Source of the DNA: Sphingobium chlorophenolicum
GTDB taxonomy: Bacteria > Pseudomonadota > Alphaproteobacteria > Sphingomonadales > Sphingomonadaceae
Direction: 5' to 3'
Assembly (NCBI RefSeq): GCF_000722875.1
Contig: NZ_JFHR01000012.1
Coordinates: forward strand, 52,749 to 116,748
DNA: 64,000 bases
Within the stretch, counting starts at the first letter, position 1; each line of letters begins with the position of its first letter. Below the pieces are notes generated by a model. It worked only from the letters and a program-made list of their open reading frames with translations. It did not search any database and had not been told where the DNA came from. The position numbers and the translations under genes are program-made. This document shows positions 8,477 to 17,743 of the stretch, in pieces.

Positions 8477-10765
8477 ATGACCGATTTTCGCGACCCGTTC
8501 GACGCTATCAAGGATCACCCGTTCGACGATGCGCTGTCCCAGCGCTACCTCGTCTATGCGCTTTCCACCATTACAGCTCGGTCGTTGCCGGACCTGCGCG
8601 ACGGGTTGAAGCCGGTGCATCGCCGCCTGCTTTGGGCGATGCGGTTGCTCAAGATGGAGCCGGGCGGCGCTTCGCCCGATGTGCTGGTCGCCAATCCGGC
8701 GCGCAACACCACCTCCTACAAGAAATGCGCCCGCGTCGTCGGCGACGTCATCGGCAAATATCACCCGCATGGCGACGCGTCGGTCTATGACGCCATGGTG
8801 CGGCTGGCGCAGGACTTTTCGCTGCGCACGCCGCTGGTCGACGGGCAGGGCAATTTCGGCAATATCGACGGCGATAATGCGGCGGCCATGCGCTACACCG
8901 AGGCGCGGCTGACGCAGGCGGCGGCCGACCTGATGGCGGGCCTGGACGAGGGCACCGTCGAATTCCGCCCCACCTATAATGGCGAGGATCAGGAGCCGGA
9001 GGTTTTCCCCGGCCTCTTCCCCAACCTGCTGGCCAATGGCGCCAGCGGCATCGCGGTCGGCATGGCGACCAGCATCCCGCCGCATAATGTCGCGGAACTG
9101 ATCGACGCGGCCAGCCTGCTGATCGACAATCCGGACGCCGAACATGCCGACCTGATGCGGATCGTGCGCGGGCCGGACTTTCCGACCGGCGGCGTATTGG
9201 TGGACAGTCCTTCCATCATATCAGAGGCTTATGCGACGGGGCGGGGATCGTTTCGAACCCGCGCCCGCTGGCACAAGGAGGATGGCGGGCGCGGAACCTG
9301 GGTCGCGGTGGTCACGCAAATCCCCTTCCAGGTGCAGAAATCCAAGCTGATCGAGCAGATCGCCGCGCTGATCAACGACAAGAAGCTGCCGATCCTGGCC
9401 GATGTGCGGGACGAGAGCGACGAATTGATCCGCATCGTCATCGAGCCCCGCGCCCGCACCGTCGATCCGGACGTGCTGATGGATAGCCTGTTCCGGCTGA
9501 CCGATCTGGAAAATCGCTTCCCGTTGAACCTGAACGTGCTCGACGCGACGCGCACGCCCCGCGTTCTGGGGCTCAAGCCGGTCCTGATCGAATGGCTGAA
9601 ACACCAGATCGACGTGCTGGTGAAGCGCGCCCAGCATCGGCTGGACAAGATCGCGGCGCGGCTGGAACTGCTCGACGGCTATATCATCGCCTATCTGAAC
9701 CTGGACCGGGTGATCGAGATCATCCGGACCGAGGATGAGCCGAAAGAGGTGATGATGGCCGAATTCGGCCTGACCGACCGGCAGGCCGAGGCGATCCTGA
9801 ACATGCGGCTGCGCAGCTTGCGCAAGCTGGAGGAGATGGAATTGCGCCGCGAGCATTCGGAACTGCTCAAGGAGCGCGACGACCTCCTCAAGCTGGTCGA
9901 AAGCCCGGCGCGGCAGCGGACGCGGCTGAAAAAGGATCTGGCCGACCTGCGCAAGCGCTATTCCCCCGACAGCGATTTCGGCAGGCGGCGTACCTTGGTC
10001 GAGGAAGCGGCGCCTGCGCGGGAAATCCCGCTGGAGGCGATGATCGAGAAGGAGCCGATCACCGTGATCCTGTCCGAGCGCGGCTGGATCAGGGCGATGA
10101 GCGGGCATCGCGACCTTGCCTCCGCCGATACGCTGAAATTCAAGGAAGGCGACGGTCCGATGATCGCCTTCCACGCGCAGACCACCGACAAGCTGCTGCT
10201 GGCGACGGAGACGGGGCGCATCTTCACCCTGGGCGCGGACAAGCTGCCGGGCGGGCGCGGTTTCGGCGATCCGGTGCGGTCGCTGGTCGACATGGACGGG
10301 ACCGGCCAGATCGTGGCGCTGATGCCGGCGCGGACCGGCGGCGAATTGCTGCTGGCATCCTCCGACGGGCGGGGCTTCGTGGCGGCGGTGGCCGATGTGA
10401 TCGCGGAAACCCGCAAGGGCAAGCAGGTCGTCAATGTCCGTACCGGCGCGAAGCTGAGCGTCGTGCATCCCATTGCGGCCGATGCCGACAGCGTCGCCGT
10501 GGTGGGCGAGAATCGCAAGCTGCTGGTCTTCTCCCTGATCGAAATGCCGCGCATGGCGCGGGGGCAGGGCGTGCAGATGCAGCGTTACCGCGACGGCGGA
10601 CTGTCGGACGCCATCGCCTTCCGCCTGTCGGATGGGCTTAGCTGGGCGATGGGCGGCGGGTCAGGCCGCACCCGTACGGAAGCGGACATGACGCCATGGC
10701 GCGTCGCCAGGGGTGCTGCGGGGCGGATGCCGCCCACCGGCTTCCCCCGCGATAACCGTTTCTGA
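8477..10765 (+). CDS. parC: DNA topoisomerase IV subunit A
   Basis: ParC is the DNA-cleaving subunit of topoisomerase IV, which decatenates sister chromosomes with ParE. The 762-residue product has [20 protein letters not shown], the helix-turn-helix segment [20 protein letters not shown], and [11 protein letters not shown] with the catalytic Tyr. The C-terminal beta-pinwheel is shorter than in GyrA and lacks a clear GyrA box, which with the length supports ParC over GyrA. At the position equivalent to E. coli ParC Ser80 the sequence has Ala (HPHGDAS), common in this clade as far as is known. The stop is followed by the GGDEF/EAL gene after about 40 bases. Confidence 0.93.
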   Translation: MTDFRDPFDAIKDHPFDDALSQRYLVYALSTITARSLPDLRDGLKPVHRRLLWAMRLLKMEPGGASPDVLVANPARNTTSYKKCARVVGDVIGKYHPHGDASVYDAMVRLAQDFSLRTPLVDGQGNFGNIDGDNAAAMRYTEARLTQAAADLMAGLDEGTVEFRPTYNGEDQEPEVFPGLFPNLLANGASGIAVGMATSIPPHNVAELIDAASLLIDNPDAEHADLMRIVRGPDFPTGGVLVDSPSIISEAYATGRGSFRTRARWHKEDGGRGTWVAVVTQIPFQVQKSKLIEQIAALINDKKLPILADVRDESDELIRIVIEPRARTVDPDVLMDSLFRLTDLENRFPLNLNVLDATRTPRVLGLKPVLIEWLKHQIDVLVKRAQHRLDKIAARLELLDGYIIAYLNLDRVIEIIRTEDEPKEVMMAEFGLTDRQAEAILNMRLRSLRKLEEMELRREHSELLKERDDLLKLVESPARQRTRLKKDLADLRKRYSPDSDFGRRRTLVEEAAPAREIPLEAMIEKEPITVILSERGWIRAMSGHRDLASADTLKFKEGDGPMIAFHAQTTDKLLLATETGRIFTLGADKLPGGRGFGDPVRSLVDMDGTGQIVALMPARTGGELLLASSDGRGFVAAVADVIAETRKGKQVVNVRTGAKLSVVHPIAADADSVAVVGENRKLLVFSLIEMPRMARGQGVQMQRYRDGGLSDAIAFRLSDGLSWAMGGGSGRTRTEADMTPWRVARGAAGRMPPTGFPRDNRF

Positions 10766-10805
10766 CAGGCGGATTTTTTCGGGTACAATCGCATGGGAAT
10801 CGGGA

Positions 10806-12596
10806 ATGTCGTTTCCCGAAAATTTACCCTTTGGTCCTATCGCCGGGCCTATGGAATCCATGTCGATGCGTGATCGGCCCACTGAAACGCCGGATGACGG
10901 CCCTCTTTCCGGGCCGGACGACGCGCATCCGACGCACCGCGTGGCCCTGGCCGACTGGTTGATCGCGCTGCCCTATCCGGGCGCGATAATTTCGTTCAAG
11001 GACAATGAGTTGTCGATGGTGGCAACCAATGCGGCCTTCGGCAATTATTTCGCCGGGCCGGACGCCCCCGAACGGCCCCATGCCGCGGAATGGCGCCAGC
11101 GGATCATCCAGTGCATCCAGTCCGACCGCGATTCGGAAGCGTTCGAATTGCGCCGCGACGGCATCCTCGGCCCTGAATATTTCTACTGCACGGTGGGCCG
11201 CCTGCCCAAATTGGCGGGCCAGCCCGACCTTTTCCTGTTCACCGCGCTCGACCGGACGAGCGACCGGGCCATCGAGAAGAATCTGCGGCGCGAACTGCTG
11301 TCCGACGGTTTGACCGCCCTGCCGAACCGCACCGGCTTTGGCGAGGAGATTGAGGACCGGCTGTCCAACATGCCCTGGCCGGACAATGCGCAGTTCGGAA
11401 TCATCGCCATCGACCTTAGCCGGTTCAGCCGGGTGAATGAATCGCTGGGTCCGATGGCGGGCGACGAATTGCTGATCACCGTTGCCAAGCGATTGAAGTC
11501 CGGCCTGCGCCAGGGGGATGTTCTGGCGCGGATCGGTGGCAATGATTTTGCGATTTTCGCCAGGCTGAACAATGGCTTGTCGGACGCTCTTCATATCGTT
11601 CAGCGCATTCGCGATGCGCTCAGCTACCCGATCAGGCTCAGCGATCTGCAAATCCGGGTCGACTGCGCCATCGGCTGCGCCCTGTCGACCAGCCTGAGCG
11701 AAGATCCCGAAGATGTGGTGCGCAAGGCGCAGGCGGCGGTGAAGATCGCCAAGCGCAGCGGCAAGGTGGAAATCTACCGCAACGGCGTATTGAAGGAGGC
11801 GCAGCGACGCTTTTCCGTCGAGAGCCGTTTGCGCGATGCTTTGGCGCAGGGTGAACTGACGCTGGCCTTCCAGCCGCTCATCCATTTGCAGACCGGGGAG
11901 ATTACCGGTTTCGAGGCGCTGGCCCGGTGGGAGGATGACGAGCTGGGCCATGTCTCGCCGGTGGAATTCATCGCCGTGGCGGAGGAAAGCGGGCTGATCA
12001 CGTCGCTGGGACGCTGGGCGGCCTATGAGGCGGCGCAGGCGCTCAGCCGGTGGGATGCGAAATTCGGCCAGCCTGTGCCGGTGGGCGTCAATGTGAACCT
12101 GTCCCCCATTCAGATGGCGCGGGACGATGTCGCGTCGATGTTCGAGGAGTCGCTGCGATATTCCGGCATTTCGGGCAATCGCCTGACCGCGGAACTGACC
12201 GAGAGCGCGATCATCGCCGATCCGGAAAAGGCGCGGAAGCTGCTGTTCGCGCTCAAGGATCTGCACATGCCGATCGCCATGGACGATTTCGGCACGGGCT
12301 ATTCCAACCTGGCCAGCCTGCACAGCCTGCCCATCGATATATTGAAGATCGACCGCAGTTTCGTGACCTCCATGCTGGAGGATCGCGACAAGGAAATCAT
12401 GGTGCGGACCATCCTGTCGCTGGCGGAATCGCTGGGCCTGCATGTGACGGCGGAGGGGATAGAGACGCAGGAACTGGCCCTTGCGCTTCAGAATCTGGGC
12501 TGCTGGCAGGGGCAGGGCTATTATTTCGCGCGGCCGATGCCGGAGGCCGAGGCCTTCGACTATTGGCGGGCGCGCTGGAATTTCGAAACGGTCTGA
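10806..12596 (+). CDS. GGDEF/EAL protein: probable c-di-GMP phosphodiesterase with degenerate GGDEF
   Basis: The 596-residue product (from the ATG at 10806) has an N-terminal PAS-like region, roughly residues 30-155, then GGDEF (about 165-325) and EAL (about 335-590). The GGDEF signature is GGNDF at residues 244-248, where the third residue should be Asp or Glu, so cyclase activity is doubtful. The EAL domain looks complete: EALARW at 370, NVNLSP, ELTES, DDFGTGYSNLASL and AEGIET. It probably degrades c-di-GMP, with the GGDEF domain perhaps sensing GTP. No membrane segment is seen. A start as early as 10713 is open but overlaps parC. The 3' end overlaps the convergent cca gene by 37 bases. Confidence 0.87.
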   Translation: MSFPENLPFGPIAGPMESMSMRDRPTETPDDGPLSGPDDAHPTHRVALADWLIALPYPGAIISFKDNELSMVATNAAFGNYFAGPDAPERPHAAEWRQRIIQCIQSDRDSEAFELRRDGILGPEYFYCTVGRLPKLAGQPDLFLFTALDRTSDRAIEKNLRRELLSDGLTALPNRTGFGEEIEDRLSNMPWPDNAQFGIIAIDLSRFSRVNESLGPMAGDELLITVAKRLKSGLRQGDVLARIGGNDFAIFARLNNGLSDALHIVQRIRDALSYPIRLSDLQIRVDCAIGCALSTSLSEDPEDVVRKAQAAVKIAKRSGKVEIYRNGVLKEAQRRFSVESRLRDALAQGELTLAFQPLIHLQTGEITGFEALARWEDDELGHVSPVEFIAVAEESGLITSLGRWAAYEAAQALSRWDAKFGQPVPVGVNVNLSPIQMARDDVASMFEESLRYSGISGNRLTAELTESAIIADPEKARKLLFALKDLHMPIAMDDFGTGYSNLASLHSLPIDILKIDRSFVTSMLEDRDKEIMVRTILSLAESLGLHVTAEGIETQELALALQNLGCWQGQGYYFARPMPEAEAFDYWRARWNFETV

Positions 12597-13768
12597 TCCG
12601 CGATCTCGGCCACGCGGGCTTCGTCGGGAAAGCCCTCCGCCACCCATATTTCCTGCACTTGCGCTAGTGCCTTCGCCACGTCCGGGCCGGGTTGCAGGCC
12701 GCGCGCGATCAGCGCGCCGCCGCTGATGGGCAGGCGGGGCGGGGTCCAGTCCGTCAGCATCGCCATGCCGTCGAGCGGTGCGGAGGGATCGATCAGGATG
12801 CGGTCGATCGCTCCTTCGACGCCGATGTGGAAGGCGAGGGTGCGGGGCGTGGCTTCCGTGCCGCTTCCCTCCAGCGCGGTCATCATGCGCTTGCGGGCCT
12901 TGTTGGACAATTTCAGCCGGGCGCCGACCTGATCGGCGGTGCGCGGATCGGGCGGGAGCAGGGCGGACAGGCGGCGCACCGCCGAAAGATCGGCGCTGGA
13001 GACGGCTTCTCGCTCGATCAGGGTGGAGAGGCGGGCAAGTCCGTTCCCGTCGATCTCCGGAATGACCGGCTGCAATATGCCCCCGTCGATCATCAGCCGT
13101 AGCGAGGCGAGGGGGCGCGGCAGGGCGAGCAGTTTCAGCAATTCGTCCGCGATGCGCTCGCGGGAAAGGGCCATCAGGCTGTTGGCGGCGGCGCGGCAGG
13201 CGGCGTAGGCTTGGGGATCGGGTTCGTCATGGCCGAAGCGGGCGAGGAACCGGAAATAGCGCAGGATGCGCAGATGGTCCTCTGCGATGCGGGCGTCGGC
13301 ATCGCCGATGAAGCGGACCCGGTGCGCCTTCAGGTCCGCCACGCCGCCGAAGAAATCCGTGACTTCATGGGTAAGCGGGTCGGCATAAAGGGCGTTGATG
13401 GTGAAATCGCGCCGCGCCGCATCCTCCCGCCAGTCGTTTGTGTAGGCGATGGTGGCGCGGCGGCCGTCGGTGCTGACGTCGCGGCGCAGGGTGGTGATCT
13501 CGACCGGCCAGCCATGAATGACCGCTGTAACGGTGCCATGGTCGATGCCGGTCGGAACCGCCTTTATCCCGGCGGCTTTCAGGCGGTCCATCACCCCATT
13601 GGGGTCGGTGACGGTGGCGATGTCCAGATCGTTCACCGGCAGGCCAAGCAGCCCGTCGCGGACGGCGCCGCCGACGAAGCGGACAAGGCCCTGCTCCGCG
13701 CCCAGTGCCTGAAGCAGCGCGTCCAGGCCGGGGCGGTGGCGCCAGTCGGCGTCAGGCAGGCTGGTCAT
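12560..13768 (-). CDS. cca: CCA tRNA nucleotidyltransferase / poly(A) polymerase family
   Basis: This enzyme adds or repairs the CCA end of tRNAs. The 402-residue protein carries the class II nucleotidyltransferase signature FVGGAVRDGLLGLPVNDLDIAT with the metal-binding DxD, then RRDFTINALYAD and the RNA-binding EDHLRILRYFRFLARFG. The C-terminal helical part is typical of alphaproteobacterial CCA-adding enzymes. Distinguishing CCA-adding from poly(A)-adding needs alignment, but CCA is expected here. Its start overlaps the stop of the Nudix gene by 17 bases, so the two are co-transcribed. Its 3' end overlaps the GGDEF/EAL gene from the other strand. Confidence 0.9.
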   Translation of the reverse strand: MTSLPDADWRHRPGLDALLQALGAEQGLVRFVGGAVRDGLLGLPVNDLDIATVTDPNGVMDRLKAAGIKAVPTGIDHGTVTAVIHGWPVEITTLRRDVSTDGRRATIAYTNDWREDAARRDFTINALYADPLTHEVTDFFGGVADLKAHRVRFIGDADARIAEDHLRILRYFRFLARFGHDEPDPQAYAACRAAANSLMALSRERIADELLKLLALPRPLASLRLMIDGGILQPVIPEIDGNGLARLSTLIEREAVSSADLSAVRRLSALLPPDPRTADQVGARLKLSNKARKRMMTALEGSGTEATPRTLAFHIGVEGAIDRILIDPSAPLDGMAMLTDWTPPRLPISGGALIARGLQPGPDVAKALAQVQEIWVAEGFPDEARVAEIADQTVSKFQRARQ

Positions 13769-14360
13769 GGCCTAGCCTCCGCGAGAGATTGGCGAGGATG
13801 GCAGCAGTAATTCCCCAGATGCGGCGTCCTTCCCAGAATATTTCGTAATAATGCCGCTCAGCGCCTTGGAATATCATCGATTTCGTGATCCGGTTGGCGG
13901 GATTCAGCGCGAAGGAGAGGGGTAGTTCGAACAGTTCCGCCACCTCGGTTTCCTGCGGGAAGAGCGGGAGGTCGGGCGGGATCACGCCCAGCACCGGCAC
14001 GATGTCGAAGCCGGTGAAGGTGTGATAGCGATCCGATGTGCCGATGATGTCGACCACATCCGGGACCAGGCCGATTTCCTCCTGCGCCTCCCGCAAGGCT
14101 CCGGCGATTTCGTCGCTGTCGTCATCGTCGATCCGCCCGCCGGGAAAGGCGACCTGACCCGCATGCTTGCGCAATTTCGCGGAGCGCTGGGTCAGGATGA
14201 GGCCGGGTTCGGGGCGGTCGGTGATGGCGACCAGCACAGCCGCGGGGGCCAGGACAAGGTCGCCCTCTATGCGCGGGTCGCGGGTGTCGGACAGCATTAG
14301 GCCGACCTCGCGCTCATGCCCTTCCTTCAAGGCGGTCCGCAACCGCTCCGCCAGCGTCAT
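13752..14360 (-). CDS. Nudix hydrolase, CoA-pyrophosphatase type
   Basis: The 202-residue product has a Nudix box in the extended form of the CoA diphosphatase branch: QVAFPGGRIDDDDSD and then ALREAQEEIGL. These enzymes cleave CoA or its derivatives to 3',5'-ADP and phosphopantetheine; the exact substrate is inferred. The ATG at 14360 overlaps the stop of the DUF1285 gene (ATGA), which sets this start over an upstream one at 14399. The gene also overlaps cca, so DUF1285 - Nudix - cca form one compact minus-strand operon, an order seen in several alphaproteobacteria. Confidence 0.87.
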   Translation of the reverse strand: MTLAERLRTALKEGHEREVGLMLSDTRDPRIEGDLVLAPAAVLVAITDRPEPGLILTQRSAKLRKHAGQVAFPGGRIDDDDSDEIAGALREAQEEIGLVPDVVDIIGTSDRYHTFTGFDIVPVLGVIPPDLPLFPQETEVAELFELPLSFALNPANRITKSMIFQGAERHYYEIFWEGRRIWGITAAILANLSRRLGHDQPA

Positions 14361-14923
14361 GCCGACCCGTCCAGCGCGAAGAAGGCGCCGTTGCTCCAAA
14401 GGCCGACAGGATCGCCGCCCTCGTCCAGCGCGAGGTTCATCAGCTCATAATAGACGCTGCGGGCGATCAGCGCCTCCAGGCCGCCGCGTACATGGAGATA
14501 GGGATGCGGCCCGTCCGGCGTTTCGCGCAGGATGAGCGCATTATCCGGACCGGCGGCGACCAGATCGCCGGTGTTGAGGCGGAAGGCCAGGCTGCGTTTG
14601 CGGCCTTCGCCTTCGCTTTTGAGTTCCACCGCGATGAAGGGGGCGTCCTCCACCTCGATCGAGAGTTTTTCGACTGGTGTAACAAGAACATAGCTGCCAT
14701 CCTTCTCACGCCGAAGGATGGTGGAAAAGAGGCGGACCATGGCCTCGCGGCCGATGGGCGAACCCTGATGGAACCATGTGCCGTCGCGGGCGATGCGCAT
14801 ATCGCTGTCGCCGCAATGGTCGGGATTCCACTTCTCCACCGGCGGCAGGCGCTTTTCCTGGAGGAGCCGCGCAATATCGGTCAGGGAAAGGCTGGCGAGA
14901 TCGGGGGGCGGCTCCATCGGCAT
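14357..14923 (-). CDS. DUF1285 domain protein
   Basis: The 188-residue protein of the DUF1285 family has the recognisable stretches CGDSDMRIARDGTWFHQGSP and PIGREAMVRLFSTILRRE, and ends LWSNGAFFALD. The family is widespread in alpha- and gammaproteobacteria and has no settled function. No signal peptide, membrane segment or catalytic motif is visible. It is translationally coupled (ATGA) to the Nudix gene and forms an operon with it and cca, which hints at a role in nucleotide or RNA metabolism, but this is only contextual. Confidence 0.85.
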   Translation of the reverse strand: MPMEPPPDLASLSLTDIARLLQEKRLPPVEKWNPDHCGDSDMRIARDGTWFHQGSPIGREAMVRLFSTILRREKDGSYVLVTPVEKLSIEVEDAPFIAVELKSEGEGRKRSLAFRLNTGDLVAAGPDNALILRETPDGPHPYLHVRGGLEALIARSVYYELMNLALDEGGDPVGLWSNGAFFALDGSA

Positions 14924-14968
14924 AGGGCGGAGATAGGGGGCGGAGCGCCCGAAGGCAAAAGGGAAATT

Positions 14969-15487
14969 TCAGGCGCGGACGGCGATCCGGGGGCCGAGCA
15001 TGCCCGTCCCGCCGATGGCGCGCCCGTCGACGGAGAGCGCCAGCAGGCGACGCGCCTCGAACGGGCCGGGGCAGTTCCAGCCGTCGGTGCCCTGCGCCGA
15101 AAAGCCCCAGAAGCGGCCATAATATTCCGGATCGCCGATCATCATCAGCGGATCGCTTTTCTGGGCGCGGGCGGCGGTGACGACGGCGTCCATCATGGCG
15201 CGGCCATGGCCGGTGCCCTGGGCGGACGGGTCGACCGCGACGGGGCCGACCATGATCAGCGGGGTCTGGCCGCCATCTTCATGGGTGAGGGCGACGGGCC
15301 AGCTTTGCAGCGAACCGATCAGCCTGCCCTTCTCATCCTCTATCCCGAAGGACAGTTCGGGCAGCCACGGCATCCCGTCGCGAATCAGATAGGCGGTGCG
15401 GCCGTGCCGGTCATGGCCGAAGGCGGCGTCGAGCAGATGCTCGATCGCGTCCTGCGACATGATGTTGAGGGGCACTATAACAGACAC
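14969..15487 (-). CDS. GNAT-family N-acetyltransferase
   Basis: The product is 172 residues from a GTG at 15487, which gives the family-typical opening VSVIVPLN...IEHLLDAAFG. The acetyl-CoA-binding core reads VGPVAVDPSAQGTGHGRAMM (motif A, Q/RxxGxG), with PLMMIGDPEYYGRFWGF after it. This branch (YhbS-like) often has unknown substrates. The frame is open to 15685 but the upstream part is not conserved-looking and lacks a ribosome binding site. It is separated from DUF1285 by 45 bases, is divergent from folB, and may be read with the operon downstream. Confidence 0.8.
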   Translation of the reverse strand: MSVIVPLNIMSQDAIEHLLDAAFGHDRHGRTAYLIRDGMPWLPELSFGIEDEKGRLIGSLQSWPVALTHEDGGQTPLIMVGPVAVDPSAQGTGHGRAMMDAVVTAARAQKSDPLMMIGDPEYYGRFWGFSAQGTDGWNCPGPFEARRLLALSVDGRAIGGTGMLGPRIAVRA

Positions 15488-15614
15488 GTCTTGCCGATCC
15501 GTCCTCAATGGCGCATGGACGCGCCGAGAGCGGCGGGCTTTAGCGCGTGGCTCGCAAATTAAAAGTCTAAACTGGCCCCCTCCCGCAGCAGGGAGGGACC
15601 GAACGTGGCGAGCT

Positions 15615-15998
15615 ATGAACAGCGGATTTGACGATTTCCTGACGTTGGAGGTGAATAATCTGGATGTGGATGTCCTGACCGGCATCTATTCGGAGGAAAC
15701 GCACCTGCCGCAGCCGCTGCGCATATCGATCCGCGCGCGGCTGAAGATCGCGGACCGTTATGACCCGGATACGCCCCTGTCGCGGTCCAAAAACTATATG
15801 GACCTGAAGCACGCCGCGAGCGCGGCGCTGCCCGAAGGCCGGCATTTCACGCTGATCGAGGCGGTGGCCGACCATATCATAGAGACGATCTTCCTCCAGG
15901 ATGACAAGGTCAGCCATGTCGAGGTGAAGATCGTGAAGCTTGCGCTTAGCGAAAAGGGCGAGGAAATCGGCATTACCATGGGGCGTGGGCGGCGCTGA
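15615..15998 (+). CDS. folB: Dihydroneopterin aldolase family protein
   Basis: The 127-residue product resembles FolB, which converts dihydroneopterin to 6-hydroxymethyl-dihydropterin in folate synthesis. Seen: MNSGFDDFLTLEVNNLDVDV then GIYSEETHLPQPLRISI, the tunnelling-fold N-terminal strand pair, then FTLIEAVADHIIETIF with the substrate-binding Glu in the usual place, and HVEVKIVKL. The expected LTGIYSEE-type segment replaces the usual IGVYEWE. The ATG at 15615 lies at the end of the AGCT stretch without a strong ribosome binding site. No other folate gene is adjacent, so a paralogous role is possible. Confidence 0.75.
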   Translation: MNSGFDDFLTLEVNNLDVDVLTGIYSEETHLPQPLRISIRARLKIADRYDPDTPLSRSKNYMDLKHAASAALPEGRHFTLIEAVADHIIETIFLQDDKVSHVEVKIVKLALSEKGEEIGITMGRGRR

Positions 15999-16017
15999 GT
16001 CCTGCCATTTGCCGATC

Positions 16018-16107
16018 GTCATGCTGAACTTGTTTCAGCATCCATCTCTCCCCATGCGACCAAGGCTCCTTGGGGCACAATGGATGCTGAAACAAGTTCA
16101 GCATGAC
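16018..16107. repeat. Inverted repeat, family C (perfect 28-bp arms)
   Basis: The arms at 16018-16045 (starting GTCATGCTGAACTTGTTTCA) and 16080-16107 are exact reverse complements with a 34-base spacer. It lies between the convergent folB and 2OG-oxygenase genes and could act as a two-way terminator or as a REP-like mobile repeat. The same motif is common between genes in sphingomonads, from general knowledge. Confidence 0.85.
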
Positions 16108-16151
16108 GCTATTTCTATAGGTGGCTGACTCATTCCATAGGCGGTTGACTG

Positions 16152-17096
16152 TCACCCCTTGATCAGCCCGATTTCCCGCAGCCGCTCGGTCAGATAATCA
16201 TGCGCGGTGATCGGCGGATCGCGCCTTGGATGGTCCGCGTCCACGCATTGCGGCAGGGCGTCGATCAGGAAATCCGGCCGCAGATGCAGGAAGAAGGGCA
16301 TGGAATAGCGCGAATGGCCGCGCCGTTCCGGCGGTGGATTGACGACGCGGTGGCTGGTCGACGGCAGGGCGTAATTGGTCAGCCGTTGCAGCATGTCGCC
16401 CACATTGATGGCCAGCGCCCCCGGCGGGGGCACGATGGGCAGCCAGTTGCCGCCGCGATCCTTCAGTTCCAGCCCGCCTTCCTCCGCGCCCAGCAGCAGG
16501 GTGATGAGGTTGATGTCCTCATGCGCCCCGGCGCGGATGCCGGGTGCCTCAGCCGAAACCGGCGGATAATGGAGCAGCCGCAGGATCGAATTGCCGTTTT
16601 CGACTGGCTTGTCGAACCAGCGTTCCTCCAGCCCCAGATAAAGCGCGATGGCGGAAAGCAGTTCAGCGCCCACCCGGTCGAATTCCGCATAGAGTTTCGC
16701 GAAAGTCTCGTGAAATTCGGGCAGTTCGTCCGGCCAGACATTGGGCGGCATGGTTTCCGCCAGAGGATCGCCTTCGGGCAGATCCCGCCCGACATGCCAG
16801 AATTCCTTGAGATCATTCTCGCTCGCGCCCTTGGCGATTTCCACACCGAAGGCCGTATAGCCGCGCTGGCCGCCATTATATTTGGCGTCATAGCGGCGCT
16901 TCGCCTCTTCGGGCAGGGCGAAGAATTGCCGGGCCAGCGCCCAGCCTCTGTCGATCAGCGCCTGGTCCATGCCATGGTCCTTCACCATGGCGAAACCGAA
17001 ACGCTGGAAGGAACCACCGAAGGCGGCGGAAAAATCGGCCTTCGCCATCTCCGCCATGGAGAGGACGGGCACTTGCTCCAGCACCGGTTGCGACAC
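16152..17096 (-). CDS. 2-oxoglutarate/Fe(II) oxygenase, isopenicillin N synthase family
   Basis: This 314-residue protein has the full layout: an N-terminal DIOX_N domain (GSFQRFGFAMVKDHGMD and FFALPEEAKRRY) and a jelly-roll core. The iron facial triad is visible as HED in GIRAGAHEDINLITLLLG with the distal His in LPSTSHRVVNPP. The 2OG-binding Arg and Ser are in RRGHSRYSMPFFL. It uses oxygen and 2-oxoglutarate to oxidise an unknown small substrate. The start MSQPVLEQVPVLSM is normal for bacterial members. It is convergent with folB and divergent from the EVE gene. Confidence 0.88.
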   Translation of the reverse strand: MSQPVLEQVPVLSMAEMAKADFSAAFGGSFQRFGFAMVKDHGMDQALIDRGWALARQFFALPEEAKRRYDAKYNGGQRGYTAFGVEIAKGASENDLKEFWHVGRDLPEGDPLAETMPPNVWPDELPEFHETFAKLYAEFDRVGAELLSAIALYLGLEERWFDKPVENGNSILRLLHYPPVSAEAPGIRAGAHEDINLITLLLGAEEGGLELKDRGGNWLPIVPPPGALAINVGDMLQRLTNYALPSTSHRVVNPPPERRGHSRYSMPFFLHLRPDFLIDALPQCVDADHPRRDPPITAHDYLTERLREIGLIKG

Positions 17097-17201
17097 GTTT
17101 ATTCTCCGAAATCAACAGGATCGGCCCGGCGCGCCGTCGGCGTGTCACGCGGCCATGCGCATATCCTTGATCGCCCTTGGCGGCTGATGCAAGGAGAAGC
17201 C

Positions 17202-17609
17202 ATGAACTATTGGCTGATGAAATCCGAACCCGATGTCTTTTCCTACGACGATCTGGTCGAAAAGGGGAAGGCGGAATGGGACGGCGTGCGCAACCATGCC
17301 GCGCAGCTCCATATGAAGGCGATGCGAAAGGGCGATCTGTCGATATTCTACCACAGCAATATCGGGGTGGAGGCGGTCGGCATCATGCAGATCGTGGAGG
17401 AAGCCGCGCCCGACAGCACCGACGATACGGGCAAGTGGATCGCAGTCCATGTGGGGCCGAAGGAAAAGTTCGAAAAACCCGTGACGTTGAAGACGATGAA
17501 GGCCGATCCGGCGCTGGCTAATATGGCGATGATACGCCAATCGCGCCTGTCCGTATCCCCGCTGACGGAAGCGGAGTTCAAGCATATCGTCGCTTTATCA
17601 AAGGCTTGA
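17202..17609 (+). CDS. EVE domain protein
   Basis: The product is a 135-residue single-domain EVE protein of the PUA-like superfamily. It opens MNYWLMKSEPDVFSYDDL and has WDGVRNHAAQLHMKAMRKGD and IFYHSNIGVEAVGI, the binding-pocket strands. EVE domains bind modified bases in DNA or RNA; the partner here is unknown. A strong AAGGAG ribosome binding site precedes the ATG by about six bases. It sits next to a 2OG oxygenase on the opposite strand. That pairing is suggestive, since some 2OG enzymes modify nucleic acid bases, but this oxygenase belongs to a small-molecule branch. Confidence 0.9.
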   Translation: MNYWLMKSEPDVFSYDDLVEKGKAEWDGVRNHAAQLHMKAMRKGDLSIFYHSNIGVEAVGIMQIVEEAAPDSTDDTGKWIAVHVGPKEKFEKPVTLKTMKADPALANMAMIRQSRLSVSPLTEAEFKHIVALSKA

Positions 17610-17743
17610 TGGCCGGTTGCGGGAAATGCAATCGTTTCGCCTTTGTTTGCGATTGTCGTTTTGCGGCACCGCACCATAAGTCGGGGTCAACAGAAAAGAA
17701 TATTTCCAGAGGTGTTTGATCGGCATTCACAAGGAGTTGACCC

